Source: Armatimonadota bacterium (GTDB taxonomy: Bacteria; Armatimonadota; JAAZEB01). Taken from it: a stretch of 51,442 bases of DNA. The notes under the pieces are model-generated. The model worked only from the letters and a program-made list of their open reading frames with translations, had not been told where the DNA came from and did not search any database. The stretch's first letter is position 1, and each line of letters begins with the position of its first letter. This document shows, one piece after another, positions 26,054 through 34,883 of this stretch. Made by a program: the position numbers and the translations under genes. The stretch spans positions 1-51,442 of the forward strand of contig JAAZEM010000059.1 of NCBI GenBank assembly GCA_012512265.1, written 5' to 3'.

Positions 26054-27172
26054 ATGCGGTTTTCGCGCGAGCAGTATCTGGAGTATATGACCTTCGGCGA
26101 GTTTGAGCGCCCGCTCTTCGTGGAGCTGTTTGGGCTGCTCGTGGGCCTGGAGGCGGAGTGGCGTGCTCAGGGCGCCACCCAGGAAGAGATCGATCTGGTG
26201 GCGTTCGACTGGGACTGGGTGCCCGTGGTGAACTGCGGCGGGCATACGGGCCCGCGAGGCCTACCCACCGTGATCCTGGAGGAGAACGAGCGCGAGCTGA
26301 TCCAGCGCGACGCCCTCGGGCGTACGGTGAAGCTGGTCAAGGGCTATGCCACGATCCCGCTCCCCCTCGACTATCCTGTGAAAACGATGGACGACTGGCT
26401 GAAGGTGAAGGCGATGTTCACCTTCCATGAGGCGCGGATCAACCCCGATGCGGTGGCGAATGTCGCGAAGGCACGGGCGGAGGGCGCGCTCGTGGTCGCG
26501 AGTATCCCCGGTGCCTTCGATATCCCCCGCGCGTTGATGGGCGAAGAGGTCGCCTGCCTGGCCTACTACGAGCAGCCGGAGCTGATGGAGGATATCCTCG
26601 CCACGCTCAGCGATACCGCTTTCCGCGTCCTGGAGCGCGTCAGCCAGGAGGTGACCATCGATCAGCTCTCCGTCCACGAGGATTTCGCGGGGAAATCCGG
26701 ACCGCTCGTTGGCCCGGCACAGATCCGGCAGTACTTCAGGCCGTACTACCAGCGCATCTGGGATCTCCTCTCTGCGCGAGGGGCGCGCATCTTCCAGCAG
26801 GATACCGATGGAAATATCAATCCGGTCATCGACGCGCTGTTGGAGTGCGGGCTCACCAGCATCTTGCCCATGGAGCCAGCCGCGGGCATGGATGTAGTAG
26901 AGTTGCGCCGTAAATACGGCCGGCGCCTGGCGATGGCCGGCGGCATCGATAAGCACGTCTTGCGCCAGAGCAAAGAGGCGATCCGGGCGGAGCTAGAGTA
27001 CAAGATGCAGCCGCTCATGCGCCAGGGCGGCTACCTTTTCGGGCTCGACCACCGCATCCCCAACGGCACGCCTTTGGAGAACTACCGCTATTATGTGGAC
27101 CTGGGCCGCGAGATCCTCGGCCTCCCGCCCCGCTCGCCAGAGTCCAAGGGGTGGCGGCGGATGGCGTTCTGA
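26054..27172 (+). CDS. Uroporphyrinogen decarboxylase-family (URO-D) protein, not HemE-like
   Basis: A 372 aa protein with the URO-D barrel, recognised from the overall pattern, including IDQLSVHEDFAGKSGPLVGP, QQDTDGNINPVIDALLECG, LPMEPAAGMDVVELRRKYG, MAGGIDK and the closing GGYLFGLDHRIPNGTPLENYRYYVDLGREI. True HemE N-terminal motifs are missing, so heme synthesis is unlikely. Many such proteins are corrinoid-dependent methyltransferases (MtaA-like) or uncharacterised, often beside carbohydrate genes. No corrinoid-protein gene is nearby. AGGAGCC precedes the ATG. The heparinase-like gene follows after 115 bases with its own AAGGAGG site. Confidence 0.85.
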   Translation: MRFSREQYLEYMTFGEFERPLFVELFGLLVGLEAEWRAQGATQEEIDLVAFDWDWVPVVNCGGHTGPRGLPTVILEENERELIQRDALGRTVKLVKGYATIPLPLDYPVKTMDDWLKVKAMFTFHEARINPDAVANVAKARAEGALVVASIPGAFDIPRALMGEEVACLAYYEQPELMEDILATLSDTAFRVLERVSQEVTIDQLSVHEDFAGKSGPLVGPAQIRQYFRPYYQRIWDLLSARGARIFQQDTDGNINPVIDALLECGLTSILPMEPAAGMDVVELRRKYGRRLAMAGGIDKHVLRQSKEAIRAELEYKMQPLMRQGGYLFGLDHRIPNGTPLENYRYYVDLGREILGLPPRSPESKGWRRMAF

Positions 27173-27287
27173 GGAGGCACGCCGTCGCGGCGAGCGAGGC
27201 GACGCCCTCGCGGGCCAGGGAGCCGGGCGGGGGATGGCGAACGCATCCCCGGGCAACTGTCACTCCCCGAAGGAGGTTGGTAGCGCT

Positions 27288-29459
27288 ATGGCACGGTTAC
27301 TCGCAGTCATCTGTCTCGTCTATTGCTCCATCGCCGCAGCAGCGGCGGAGCCGGGCCTGCCTGAGTGGACCGCGAAGATCCGAATGGACCATCCCCGGCT
27401 TTTCTTCAATCGCGACACCTGGCCCGCCGTGCGCGAACGCGCCTTGGGCCCTGAAAAGAAGTGGTACGAGCAGTATAAGCGCCGGGTCGACAAGCTCCAG
27501 GAGGAGATTGGCGGGTTGGCGGATCCGCCGCGTGACCTGGGCCCGCAGGCCGCCTGGGCCGCGTTTGTCTACCTCATGACGGGCGAGCGGCCCTATCTCG
27601 ACCTGGCGAAGAAGGCGTTGGAGATCAGCCTTCGCTTCTACGAAAAGTGCTATGAGGAGCGCAAAGCGGTCAACTGGTATTCGACGACGCGCGTCCACGC
27701 GGTCATGGCGTGGGACTGGCTCTACAACGACCTCACGGAAGCCGAGCGCAAGGAGTATTTCTCGCGGCTGGTGCAGGTACTCCATAAGGTGTATACGGCC
27801 AAACCACCTATCTACCGCGAGAGCCTGAGCGGCCATACCACCGGGTTCTACGGCGTGACGAACTGCAAGTGGTTCGTGGGCCTGGCGGGGCTTGGATCCG
27901 GGATCGAGGAAGCGCTGGTTCGCGAGTGGCTGGTGTGGGGCTATAACGAGAATATGAAGATGCTGGCCCATCGGAAGCGCGCGTGCGGCGACGATGGTGG
28001 CTCGGCGTCGCCAACCCTGGGCTATGCCTTTGGCGCCTACCCGTGGTCGGAGCAGAACTTCTTCTATACCTGGCTGAGCGCCACCGGCGAGAACATCGCC
28101 CCGGAGTGGCCGCACAGCGCCTGGCTCGCCAACTACGTTCTCTGGAACTGGATCGCGGCGGAGCGCGCTCCTCGCGAGTTCGGTTGGGGGGATACACCGC
28201 ACACCACCAACACGATGCCCCACTATGAACTCTATACGCACATGGCGAACATCCGCCATCTGTATGGCAAGGTCGCCCCGGAGGCGGCGGCGCTGGCGCG
28301 GCACCTCCAGGAGATGCTCCCCCACAAGGAGTACGCGGGCAACTGGTTCATCTACCCCTTCCTGCTGACGGATCTGGATAAGTCGCCGGAGGCGTTCCAT
28401 CCAGAGCGCCTGCCGGCCGCGCGCCACTTCGAGAGCCTGGGGCAGATCTTCATGCGCTCGGGCACGGGGCCCGAGGATACCTACTGCCTCTTTACGGCCG
28501 GCGGTATTCTGTCGCAGCACCGGCACTACGATGCCCTCAGCTTCATCATCTACCACCGCGGGTATCTGGCGCTCGATAGCGGCACGCGCTACGACGAGTT
28601 CGTGAACGGCGAGCACCTGGCCAACTACTACGCGCAGACCGTGGCGCACAACTGCGTCCTCGTCCACCAGCCAGGTGAGCCACCCGCGCGCTACTGGGGC
28701 GGCACGGTGATCGCGAATCACGGCGGCCAGCACCGCCAGCTCGGCTCCGAGGTGAAGGCTTTCGAGACCAACGACCGCTACGTCTACGTGGCTGGCGATG
28801 CCACCGCCAGCTACCTCCATGGCCCGGTGAAGCGCGAGGGCCAGCCGGACCTCCCGGAGAAGGTCTCGCTCGTCACCCGGCAGCTGGTCTTCCTGATGCC
28901 GAAGCACTTCGTAGTTTTCGACCGCGTGGTCGCCACGGACCCCTCCTACCGGAAAGAGTGGCTGCTGCACACGGCGCACGAGCCGGTCATCGCGGGGAAG
29001 CAGTTTCGCGCCGACCATGAGGAGGGCCGGCTCTTCTGCCGTACGCTCCTGCCGGAGGATGCGGTGCTCACTCCTGTGGGCGGTTCGGGCCGCGAGTTCT
29101 GGGCGGCCGGGCGCAACTGGGAGATCAAGGCGGATAAGCTGAAGCCCGAGCAGCTGGCGATGATGGGCCAGTGGCGGGTGGAGGTCTCACCGGGCGCCGC
29201 TCGCGCCGAGGACCACTTCCTCCACGTCCTTCAGGTGGGCGACCAGCAGCTCTCCGCCATGGATCCCGTGGAGGTGATCCGCGAGGGCGACGCGGTTGGC
29301 GCGCGCGTTCGGGTGGGCGAGACTACCTGGGAAGTGCTCTTCAATACGAAAGGCGATCTGGGTGGCCGTATCCGCTGCCGGGGCGGCAACGCGACCATCG
29401 ACCAGGCGCTCGCTCAGACGGTCACCCCTCAAGTCGGCATCCTGGCCCTCCCCAAGTAG
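27288..29459 (+). CDS. Secreted heparinase II/III-like polysaccharide lyase family protein
   Basis: A 723 aa exported protein. The chosen ATG follows AAGGAGG (11 bases) and gives a signal peptide (ARLLAVICLVYCSIAAAAAEP); the frame is open further upstream. An alpha-helical toroid region (about 30-370, with HPRLFFNRDTWPAVRERA at the start) precedes the heparinase II/III beta domain, whose hallmark is GILSQHRHYDALSFIIYHRGYLALDSGT and NYYAQTVAHNCVLVHQPGE (His/Tyr catalytic candidates). The family cleaves uronic-acid-containing polysaccharides; the substrate here is unknown. A strong hairpin follows the stop. Transcribed in the same direction as the URO-D gene. Confidence 0.88.
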   Translation: MARLLAVICLVYCSIAAAAAEPGLPEWTAKIRMDHPRLFFNRDTWPAVRERALGPEKKWYEQYKRRVDKLQEEIGGLADPPRDLGPQAAWAAFVYLMTGERPYLDLAKKALEISLRFYEKCYEERKAVNWYSTTRVHAVMAWDWLYNDLTEAERKEYFSRLVQVLHKVYTAKPPIYRESLSGHTTGFYGVTNCKWFVGLAGLGSGIEEALVREWLVWGYNENMKMLAHRKRACGDDGGSASPTLGYAFGAYPWSEQNFFYTWLSATGENIAPEWPHSAWLANYVLWNWIAAERAPREFGWGDTPHTTNTMPHYELYTHMANIRHLYGKVAPEAAALARHLQEMLPHKEYAGNWFIYPFLLTDLDKSPEAFHPERLPAARHFESLGQIFMRSGTGPEDTYCLFTAGGILSQHRHYDALSFIIYHRGYLALDSGTRYDEFVNGEHLANYYAQTVAHNCVLVHQPGEPPARYWGGTVIANHGGQHRQLGSEVKAFETNDRYVYVAGDATASYLHGPVKREGQPDLPEKVSLVTRQLVFLMPKHFVVFDRVVATDPSYRKEWLLHTAHEPVIAGKQFRADHEEGRLFCRTLLPEDAVLTPVGGSGREFWAAGRNWEIKADKLKPEQLAMMGQWRVEVSPGAARAEDHFLHVLQVGDQQLSAMDPVEVIREGDAVGARVRVGETTWEVLFNTKGDLGGRIRCRGGNATIDQALAQTVTPQVGILALPK

Positions 29460-29488
29460 GGCACGCTCACTCGAACTCCGATCCGCTC

Positions 29489-29521
29489 GCGCGGGAAGGG
29501 TGCCCACCGCCCTTCCCGCGC
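29489..29521 (+). terminator. Terminator hairpin after the heparinase-like gene
   Basis: Perfect 12-bp arms, GCGCGGGAAGGG and CCCTTCCCGCGC, with a 9-base loop, 30 bases past the stop. No T-run follows. Confidence 0.7.
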
Positions 29522-29809
29522 AAGTTCACCCGCGGGGGTGGATTGCCGCACGCTTTGTTGTCCCATTGCCCGCGCCCCTCTTCCAGCTTCGACCGCGCCC
29601 CGGCGTGGTAGCCGAGGAGCTTGCTTCCAAGAGCCGCCTGGCCGATGAGACGGTCATCTCGTGGGCCTCCCCGTGTGTCCTCCTGCCGCCTGTTCTACGC
29701 CCCCGCAGGCAGGTTTGGCCCCGTGGTTCCGGGGGTAACTGATTCCCGTCATGTGGAGTGGGGCACGCGGCGGCTGCGCTGCTGGTTGGTCCGGGCAATA
29801 GGGTGATGA

Positions 29810-30988
29810 ATGGACGCGAGTGATCGCTTGGTAGATATTCTGCAGCAACTCGGGGCATGTCTTTCATCGCGGGAGGAGACGCCGCACGCCTGGCGCCCCT
29901 TGGGAGAGGCGCTGCTCGCCGTGCCGGGCGTCTCGGGAGTGTGGTTCGCGCTCTGGCGCGAGGCGGATCTGGAGGCGCTGTCGCTCGGGGAGCTACCGGG
30001 CGAGGGGCAGGCGCGTGCCGATCTTCTGCGCGGGTGGCGCTGGGACTACCGGGCTGAGGGTGCTCCCGTGGCCAGCGTTCTCGCTACTCCGGGGCCACTC
30101 GTGATCGCGCCGCTCGGCGAGCCGGACCATCTGGCAGGCGCCCTTGCTCTGGCAACGCATGAACCGGTGGCGCCCCTGATGCGCCTCGCCGAAGTGGTGG
30201 CCAGCGGCTTGCGGGCCGATCTGCGCCGGCGGCGACTGGCGGGTGAGCTGGAGCAAGCCCGGACGCTCCTGTACGAGCAGATGTCCGGGATCAGCGAGCT
30301 ACCGGCTGTCAGCCAGCTGGCCGCCAGCGTGGCGCACGAGCTGCGTAATCCGCTGAGCTCTATCAAGGGCGCCGCGCAATACATCCGCAACGAATACCAG
30401 GATCATGCCACCGTGCGCGAGTTCCTCGATATTATTATCGAGGAGGTGGGCGTCCTCAACCGGATCACCACGGAGTTCCTCGATTTCGCCCGGCCGATGC
30501 ACCTCAACCTGGAGCAGATGCACGTGCACGACAGTATTCGCCGTCTCCTGCAGGTGATGAAGCCGCAGATGGCCGCGCAGGGAATCGAGGCGGTGCTGGA
30601 TCTGAGCGCGGACGTGCCTCCGACCTACTTTGACTCGCGCCAGGTGGATCAGATGCTGCGCAACATCGTCATGAACGCGATTCAGGCGATGCCGGACGGA
30701 GGTACGCTCCGAGTGCGGACGCGTACCTTCGACACGCCGCTGCCCGGGGTGGAGATTGCGATCGCCGATACAGGCCGGGGCATCAACCCCGAGGATCTCC
30801 ATCGGCTCTTCACCCCGTTCTTCACCACCAAGACGAAGGGCGTGGGTCTCGGCCTGACCATTGTCCAGAGAATCGCGCAGAACCACGGCGGGGTGGTCAC
30901 GGTGCAATGCCCTCCTGGGGGCGGGAGCGAGTTTACCATCCGTCTGCCGTGCGCTCCCGGGGCAGAGAGCCTGCGCGTGAGCGGATAG
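29810..30988 (+). CDS. Cytoplasmic sensor histidine kinase
   Basis: A 392 aa two-component kinase with no membrane segment. Residues about 5-150 look like a GAF-type sensory domain. The HisKA helix carries the phosphoryl His176 in SVAHELRNPLSSIKG, and the HATPase domain has the N box (RNIVMNAIQAMPDGG), G1 box (IADTGRGINPEDL), F box (FTPFFTTK) and G2 box (GVGLGLTIVQRIAQNHGG), all intact. This is the NtrB/AtoS-like group. The NtrC-type regulator starts 13 bases after its stop, so it is the likely partner. The signal sensed is unknown. The ATG has only a modest AGGGTG ribosome site. Confidence 0.92.
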   Translation: MDASDRLVDILQQLGACLSSREETPHAWRPLGEALLAVPGVSGVWFALWREADLEALSLGELPGEGQARADLLRGWRWDYRAEGAPVASVLATPGPLVIAPLGEPDHLAGALALATHEPVAPLMRLAEVVASGLRADLRRRRLAGELEQARTLLYEQMSGISELPAVSQLAASVAHELRNPLSSIKGAAQYIRNEYQDHATVREFLDIIIEEVGVLNRITTEFLDFARPMHLNLEQMHVHDSIRRLLQVMKPQMAAQGIEAVLDLSADVPPTYFDSRQVDQMLRNIVMNAIQAMPDGGTLRVRTRTFDTPLPGVEIAIADTGRGINPEDLHRLFTPFFTTKTKGVGLGLTIVQRIAQNHGGVVTVQCPPGGGSEFTIRLPCAPGAESLRVSG

Positions 30989-31001
30989 ATGGGGGGAGAA
31001 G

Positions 31002-32432
31002 ATGGGGGAACCTGGAGATACCGTTCGCGTGCTTGTCGTGGATGACGAGCAGCATATTCGTCGGGTGTTGGAGGCGCTCTTCCGGCGGGATGGCTATGAG
31101 GTGTACACAGCCGAGACGCCGCAACGCGCCCTCGCGCTCGCCGCTGAGACGGATATCGATGTGCTGGTCGCCGATCTGATCATGCCGGATCTGACGGGCG
31201 TGCAGTTGATGCAGGAGATCCGCCAGCTTCACCCGGGCGTGGCCACCGTGATGATCACGGCGCACGGCTCCGTGCGCTCGGCGGTGGATGCGATGAAGCT
31301 GGGCGCCTTTGATTATATCGCCAAGCCGTTCGATATGGACGAATTGCTGCGCGTGGTGCGCAAGGCCATTGATTGGAAGCGCCTGAACGGAGAGGCCAAG
31401 TGCGCGCGCGAGCTCCCCGACGCGGAGTGGACGCTTGACAACATCGTCGGCTCCAGCCCGCAGATGCAGCAGGTTTGCCGGATCGTTCGCCGGGCGGCCA
31501 ACAGCCGGGCTACGGTTTTGCTCCGTGGCGAGAGCGGTACCGGCAAAGAGCTGGTTGCGCTGGCGTTGCACAAGAACTCTCCCCGGGCCAGGCACCCCTT
31601 CGTGCCGGTTGCCGCCGCGGCTCTCTCCGAGGAGCTTCTCGAGAGCGAGCTGTTTGGCCATGAGAAGGGCTCCTTCACCGGGGCCACCAACCAGCGCATC
31701 GGCCGATTCGAGCTGGCCGATGGGGGCACGCTCTTCCTGGATGAGATCGGCGATATCTCGCCGGCGCTTCAGGTGAAGCTCCTCCGCGTGTTGCAGGAAC
31801 GCGAGTTCGAGCGTGTCGGCGGCACCAAGACGATCAAGGTGGATGTCCGGCTCATTGCCGCGACCAATCGCGACCTGGAGGCCGCCGTTGCAGCCGGCCG
31901 GTTTCGGCATGACCTCTACTACCGCCTCCAGGTGATCCAGATCACGATGCCGCCGCTGCGCCAGCGCAAAGAGGACCTCCCGGCGCTGGTGGACCACTTC
32001 ATTCGCAAATACGCGGGTGAGGATGGCCGGCAGATTCAAGGGGTTTCCGACGAGGCGATGGAGATCCTGACGCGGCACTCGTGGCCCGGGAACGTCCGCG
32101 AGCTGGAAAACTGCATCGAATACGCGGTGGTCATGTCCGAGCCGGACGCGACTCTGATCACCCCGGATGTGCTGCCGCTCAGCGTGCGCGGCCTCGTCGC
32201 CTCCGGCGATACCATTCAGGTGCCGGCCGGAACCACTTTCGACGAGGCGGTCGCCGTCGTCGAACGCGAGTTGCTCCTCGATGCACTCAAGAAGACCGGC
32301 TGGAATCTGCGCGCCGCCTCGGCTCACCTCGGCATGAGCGACCGCTCGTTGGAGCACTACATCCGTAAGCACGGCCTGGAATCGCAAGAGGACTGGATGC
32401 CGAAGGTGCCGCCGGCCATCCGGAGGGGATGA
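31002..32432 (+). CDS. Sigma-54-dependent NtrC-family response regulator
   Basis: A 476 aa transcription activator. The receiver domain (10-125) has Asp58 as phosphorylation site and Lys109 in IAKPF. The AAA+ domain has Walker A GESGTGKE (176-183), the sigma-54 contact loop GSFTGA (223-228, a Ser variant of GAFTGA), Walker B GTLFLDEIGD and the arginine-finger region. The VxVNC motif after Walker A is altered to VPVAAAA. The C-terminus has a Fis-type helix-turn-helix (ELLLDALKKTGWNLRAASAHLGMSDRSLEHYIRKHG, split here only as a description). Paired with the kinase immediately upstream. No -24/-12 promoter was searched for successfully in the window, so targets are unknown. Confidence 0.93.
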   Translation: MGEPGDTVRVLVVDDEQHIRRVLEALFRRDGYEVYTAETPQRALALAAETDIDVLVADLIMPDLTGVQLMQEIRQLHPGVATVMITAHGSVRSAVDAMKLGAFDYIAKPFDMDELLRVVRKAIDWKRLNGEAKCARELPDAEWTLDNIVGSSPQMQQVCRIVRRAANSRATVLLRGESGTGKELVALALHKNSPRARHPFVPVAAAALSEELLESELFGHEKGSFTGATNQRIGRFELADGGTLFLDEIGDISPALQVKLLRVLQEREFERVGGTKTIKVDVRLIAATNRDLEAAVAAGRFRHDLYYRLQVIQITMPPLRQRKEDLPALVDHFIRKYAGEDGRQIQGVSDEAMEILTRHSWPGNVRELENCIEYAVVMSEPDATLITPDVLPLSVRGLVASGDTIQVPAGTTFDEAVAVVERELLLDALKKTGWNLRAASAHLGMSDRSLEHYIRKHGLESQEDWMPKVPPAIRRG

Positions 32433-32477
32433 GTCCGGATCGGGGGAGAGCGGGCCCCAGCGGTCCGACATGGGGGC

Positions 32478-32559
32478 CTGGGAGGGGGAGCTGCCGCGCG
32501 CGGATCTAGAGCCCTGCGTTGCTTCCAGGCAAAGCCCCTTTCGAGGCTCCCCCTCCCAG
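32478..32559. repeat. Large hairpin-forming inverted repeat
   Basis: Perfect 14-bp arms CTGGGAGGGGGAGC (32478-32491) and GCTCCCCCTCCCAG (32546-32559) around a 54-base loop, 45 bases after the NtrC-type gene. It may act as a terminator or be part of a repeat element. Confidence 0.65.
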
Positions 32560-32750
32560 CCCACGCCTGAGCCGCTCCCCAAGGGTGTGGCCAGCCCACG
32601 CACGCGGAGCTAGAAGCATCGTGCTGCTTCCCGGCGAGGCCCCTTTCGGGGCTCCCTCCCAACTTGCGCCTGCGCTGCCTGCCCGCGCATGCGGCCTAAC
32701 CGGGCCTGGCAGGGCTTCGTTCGCAAGCAGCGCGGTGATTTACCGCCGCG
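32496..32750 (+). repeat. Dispersed intergenic repeat, copy 2, with two imperfect direct units
   Basis: Units near 32496-32577 and 32599-32685 share the pattern GCGG(A)(T/G)CTAGA ... GC(T)TGCTTCC ... GCCCCTTTCG(A/G)GGCTCC. The terminal block 32708-32750 matches 14717-14759 in inverted orientation at 41 of 43 bases. Confidence 0.65.
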
Positions 32751-32800
32751 TATGGGATGCGGCTCGCACCTCCATGCGCGTCCCCCTCCCATCCTGCCCC

Positions 32801-32830
32801 CTTCACCCGTGGCATCGCCGCCGGCGCGGG
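32801..32830 (+). repeat. ATCCGTGG-type interspersed repeat, copy C (diverged)
   Basis: CTTCACCCGTGGCATCGCCG and following CCGGCGCGGG match copies A, B and D with a few changes. Confidence 0.5.
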
Positions 32831-32906
32831 GTCGAAGGGCAGGGAGGGCGCCGGGAGCCGCGCGGATCAGCCGTGTCTCGGAATCCCGGAGCGCCTTGCA
32901 TCTTGT

Positions 32907-32936
32907 TTGACAAAGCTCGCGAGCGTCTGCTATCAT
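32907..32936 (+). promoter_or_regulatory. Promoter of the mtnP-mtnA-apt-hrcA-chaperonin operon
   Basis: Consensus TTGACA, 18-base spacer, TATCAT, about 60 bases before the mtnP ATG. No CIRCE element (TTAGCACTC-N9-GAGTGCTAA) is seen here. Confidence 0.65.
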
Positions 32937-33003
32937 TGAGCAAGGTGGCACCAGGCAGAGCGGCATCCGCCAATCCGCCATTTGAGATCCAGCGGGGGTG
33001 ACG

Positions 33004-33807
33004 ATGTCTGAGCGAGCAGAGATCGGGGTCTTCGGGGGTTCTGGGTTCTATGCCTTCCTCGACAAAGTGGAGGAAGTGAAGGTAGAGACGCCGTATGGCG
33101 CGCCGAGCGACCGGATTGCGCTGGCAGAGGTCCATGGGAGGCGGGTGGCATTCCTGCCCCGGCATGGGCGAGAGCACTCGTTGCCGCCACACAAAATCCC
33201 CTACCGGGCGAACCTCTGGGCGATGAAATCGCTGGGTGTGAAGCGGATCATCGCGCCAACCGCGGCGGGAAGCCTGCAGCCGGATGTGCATCCAGGCGAT
33301 TTTGTTATTTGCGACCAATTTGTCGACCGCACCTACGGGCGTGCCGATACCTTCTATGATGGGCCGGTGGTCACGCACATCAGCACGGCTGCGCCCTACT
33401 GCCCCCAGCTACGGGCTCTGGCTGCCCAGGTAGGCGAGGCGCAGGGCGTGCGCGTTCATCGCACCGGCACCGTAGTCGTCATCCAGGGACCGCGCTTTTC
33501 CACGGCAGCCGAAAGCCGCTGGTTCTCGCAGATGGGCTGGCACGTCGTCAATATGACCCAGTACCCGGAGTGCGTTCTCGCGCGCGAGCTGGAGATCTGC
33601 TACGCCAACATTTCACTCATCACCGACTATGACGCCGGCCTTGTGGGTCTGCCCGGCATCGAGCCGGTCTCCGTGGAGAAGATGCTGGAGGTGTTCCATC
33701 GGAACAACGCGCGCGTCAAGGAGCTGATCCTCGGGATGATCGAGGCGATGCCCGAGGCGCGCGACTGCGACTGCGGATGTGCCCTGAGAACGGCGAGGAT
33801 TGAATGA
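33004..33807 (+). CDS. mtnP: S-methyl-5'-thioadenosine phosphorylase
   Basis: A 267 aa purine nucleoside phosphorylase-family enzyme that splits methylthioadenosine into adenine and methylthioribose-1-phosphate. Visible motifs: GVFGGSGFY near the N-terminus (phosphate site), PRHGREHSLPPHKIPYRANLW (split around the HG..H signature), TAAGSL, VVIQGPRFSTAAES, WHVVNMTQYPE (the NMT ribose contact) and TDYDAG. Some bacterial members prefer methylthioinosine; context with mtnA and apt supports release of adenine. ATG preceded by GGGGGTGAC. The stop overlaps the mtnA start (ATGA). Confidence 0.92.
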   Translation: MSERAEIGVFGGSGFYAFLDKVEEVKVETPYGAPSDRIALAEVHGRRVAFLPRHGREHSLPPHKIPYRANLWAMKSLGVKRIIAPTAAGSLQPDVHPGDFVICDQFVDRTYGRADTFYDGPVVTHISTAAPYCPQLRALAAQVGEAQGVRVHRTGTVVVIQGPRFSTAAESRWFSQMGWHVVNMTQYPECVLARELEICYANISLITDYDAGLVGLPGIEPVSVEKMLEVFHRNNARVKELILGMIEAMPEARDCDCGCALRTARIE

Positions 33808-34883
33808 TGGCAACGCCTGACGAGCTTCGCCCCGTGGAATGGGCCGATGGCGCGGTGCGCCTGATTGACCAGACGCGCCTGCCGCACGCCTTCGTCGTCA
33901 AGGAGTATCGCGACTACCGGGAAGTGGCCGAGGCGATCCGGACGATGGAGGTGCGCGGCGCGCCCGCGATTGGCGCCGCGGCCGCCCTGGGTATCGCCCT
34001 GGCGGCGCTGGAGGGCGCCGACCTGGCCCCCGAGGCGTTCCGGGCGCACATGGATGAAGCCGCGCGCGTGTTGGCATCCACCCGGCCGACGGCGGTGAAT
34101 CTCTTTTGGGGGATCAACCGGACGATGGCGGCGGTCGCCGCGGCAGGGGCAGGATCCCCGGCCGAAGCAGCGAAACGAGCTGTCGAGGAGGCATGCGCTA
34201 TCCTGGAAGAGGATATCGCGGTGAACCGGGCGATGGGGCGGCATGGCGCCGCGCTGATACGCGATGGCGATACAGTGCTCACCCACTGCAATGCGGGCGC
34301 GCTGGCAACCGTGGGCTATGGCACGGCGCTGGGCGTGATCCGGGCCGCCGTGGAGCAGGGCAAGCGCATCCGAGTTTTTGCGGACGAGACCAGGCCTCGC
34401 CTGCAGGGCATGAAGCTGAGCGCCTGGGAGCTGGCGCGTGAGGGCATCGATGTCACCATCATCTCCGACAATATGGCTCCGGCGCTCATGCGCCGCGGCC
34501 TGATCCAGTGCGCGGTGGTCGGTGCCGACCGCGTGGCTGCCAATGGAGATGTGGTGAACAAGATCGGCACCTATGGTGTGGCACTGGCGTGCCGGGCGCA
34601 TGGCATTCCTTTCTACGTGGCCGCTCCTCTCTCCACGGTGGATCTGCAGATGCCATCGGGAGATGAGGTGCCGATTGAGGAGCGAGCGAGCGAGGAAGTG
34701 ACGCACGTGGATGGAGTGCGGATCGCGCCCGAGGGCGTGCCGGTGCTGAACCCGGCGTTTGATGTCACGCCTGCCGAGCTCGTCTCGGCGCTGATCACGG
34801 AGGTGGGGGTGCTACGGGCCCCTTATGAAGCGGCGTTGCGGGAAGCGGTCGCTGGCGCGGCGCGCCCCGGAGAGGAGCGGTGA
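33804..34883 (+). CDS. mtnA: Methylthioribose-1-phosphate isomerase
   Basis: A 359 aa enzyme of methionine salvage that converts methylthioribose-1-phosphate to methylthioribulose-1-phosphate. It has the family signatures MEVRGAPAIGAAAALG, the catalytic cysteine in THCNAGALATVGYGTA and the catalytic Asp in GADRVAANGDVVNKIGTY, plus PFYVAAPLSTVD. It directly uses the product of mtnP, whose stop it overlaps. Later pathway genes (mtnB, C, D) are not in the window. An eIF2B-like protein is ruled out by the Cys/Asp pair. Confidence 0.95.
   Translation: MMATPDELRPVEWADGAVRLIDQTRLPHAFVVKEYRDYREVAEAIRTMEVRGAPAIGAAAALGIALAALEGADLAPEAFRAHMDEAARVLASTRPTAVNLFWGINRTMAAVAAAGAGSPAEAAKRAVEEACAILEEDIAVNRAMGRHGAALIRDGDTVLTHCNAGALATVGYGTALGVIRAAVEQGKRIRVFADETRPRLQGMKLSAWELAREGIDVTIISDNMAPALMRRGLIQCAVVGADRVAANGDVVNKIGTYGVALACRAHGIPFYVAAPLSTVDLQMPSGDEVPIEERASEEVTHVDGVRIAPEGVPVLNPAFDVTPAELVSALITEVGVLRAPYEAALREAVAGAARPGEER

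Larger units (their letters stand above)
32433..33003. other. Repeat-rich gene-free stretch before the mtn operon
   Basis: About 570 bases without a supported gene. It holds a 14-bp-arm hairpin (32478-32559), two imperfect direct units of about 85 bases starting near 32496 and 32599, the dispersed repeat block 32708-32750, an ATCCGTGG-type copy (32801-32830), TGTCTCGGAATCC (32875-32887) and the mtn promoter. Confidence 0.6.

Noticed and set aside
27297-29018. 573-codon minus-strand open frame
   Set aside because: Shadow of the heparinase-like gene.
32880-33003. CIRCE operator for HrcA
   Set aside because: No TTAGCACTC / GAGTGCTAA pair in this promoter region or elsewhere in the window as far as I can see.
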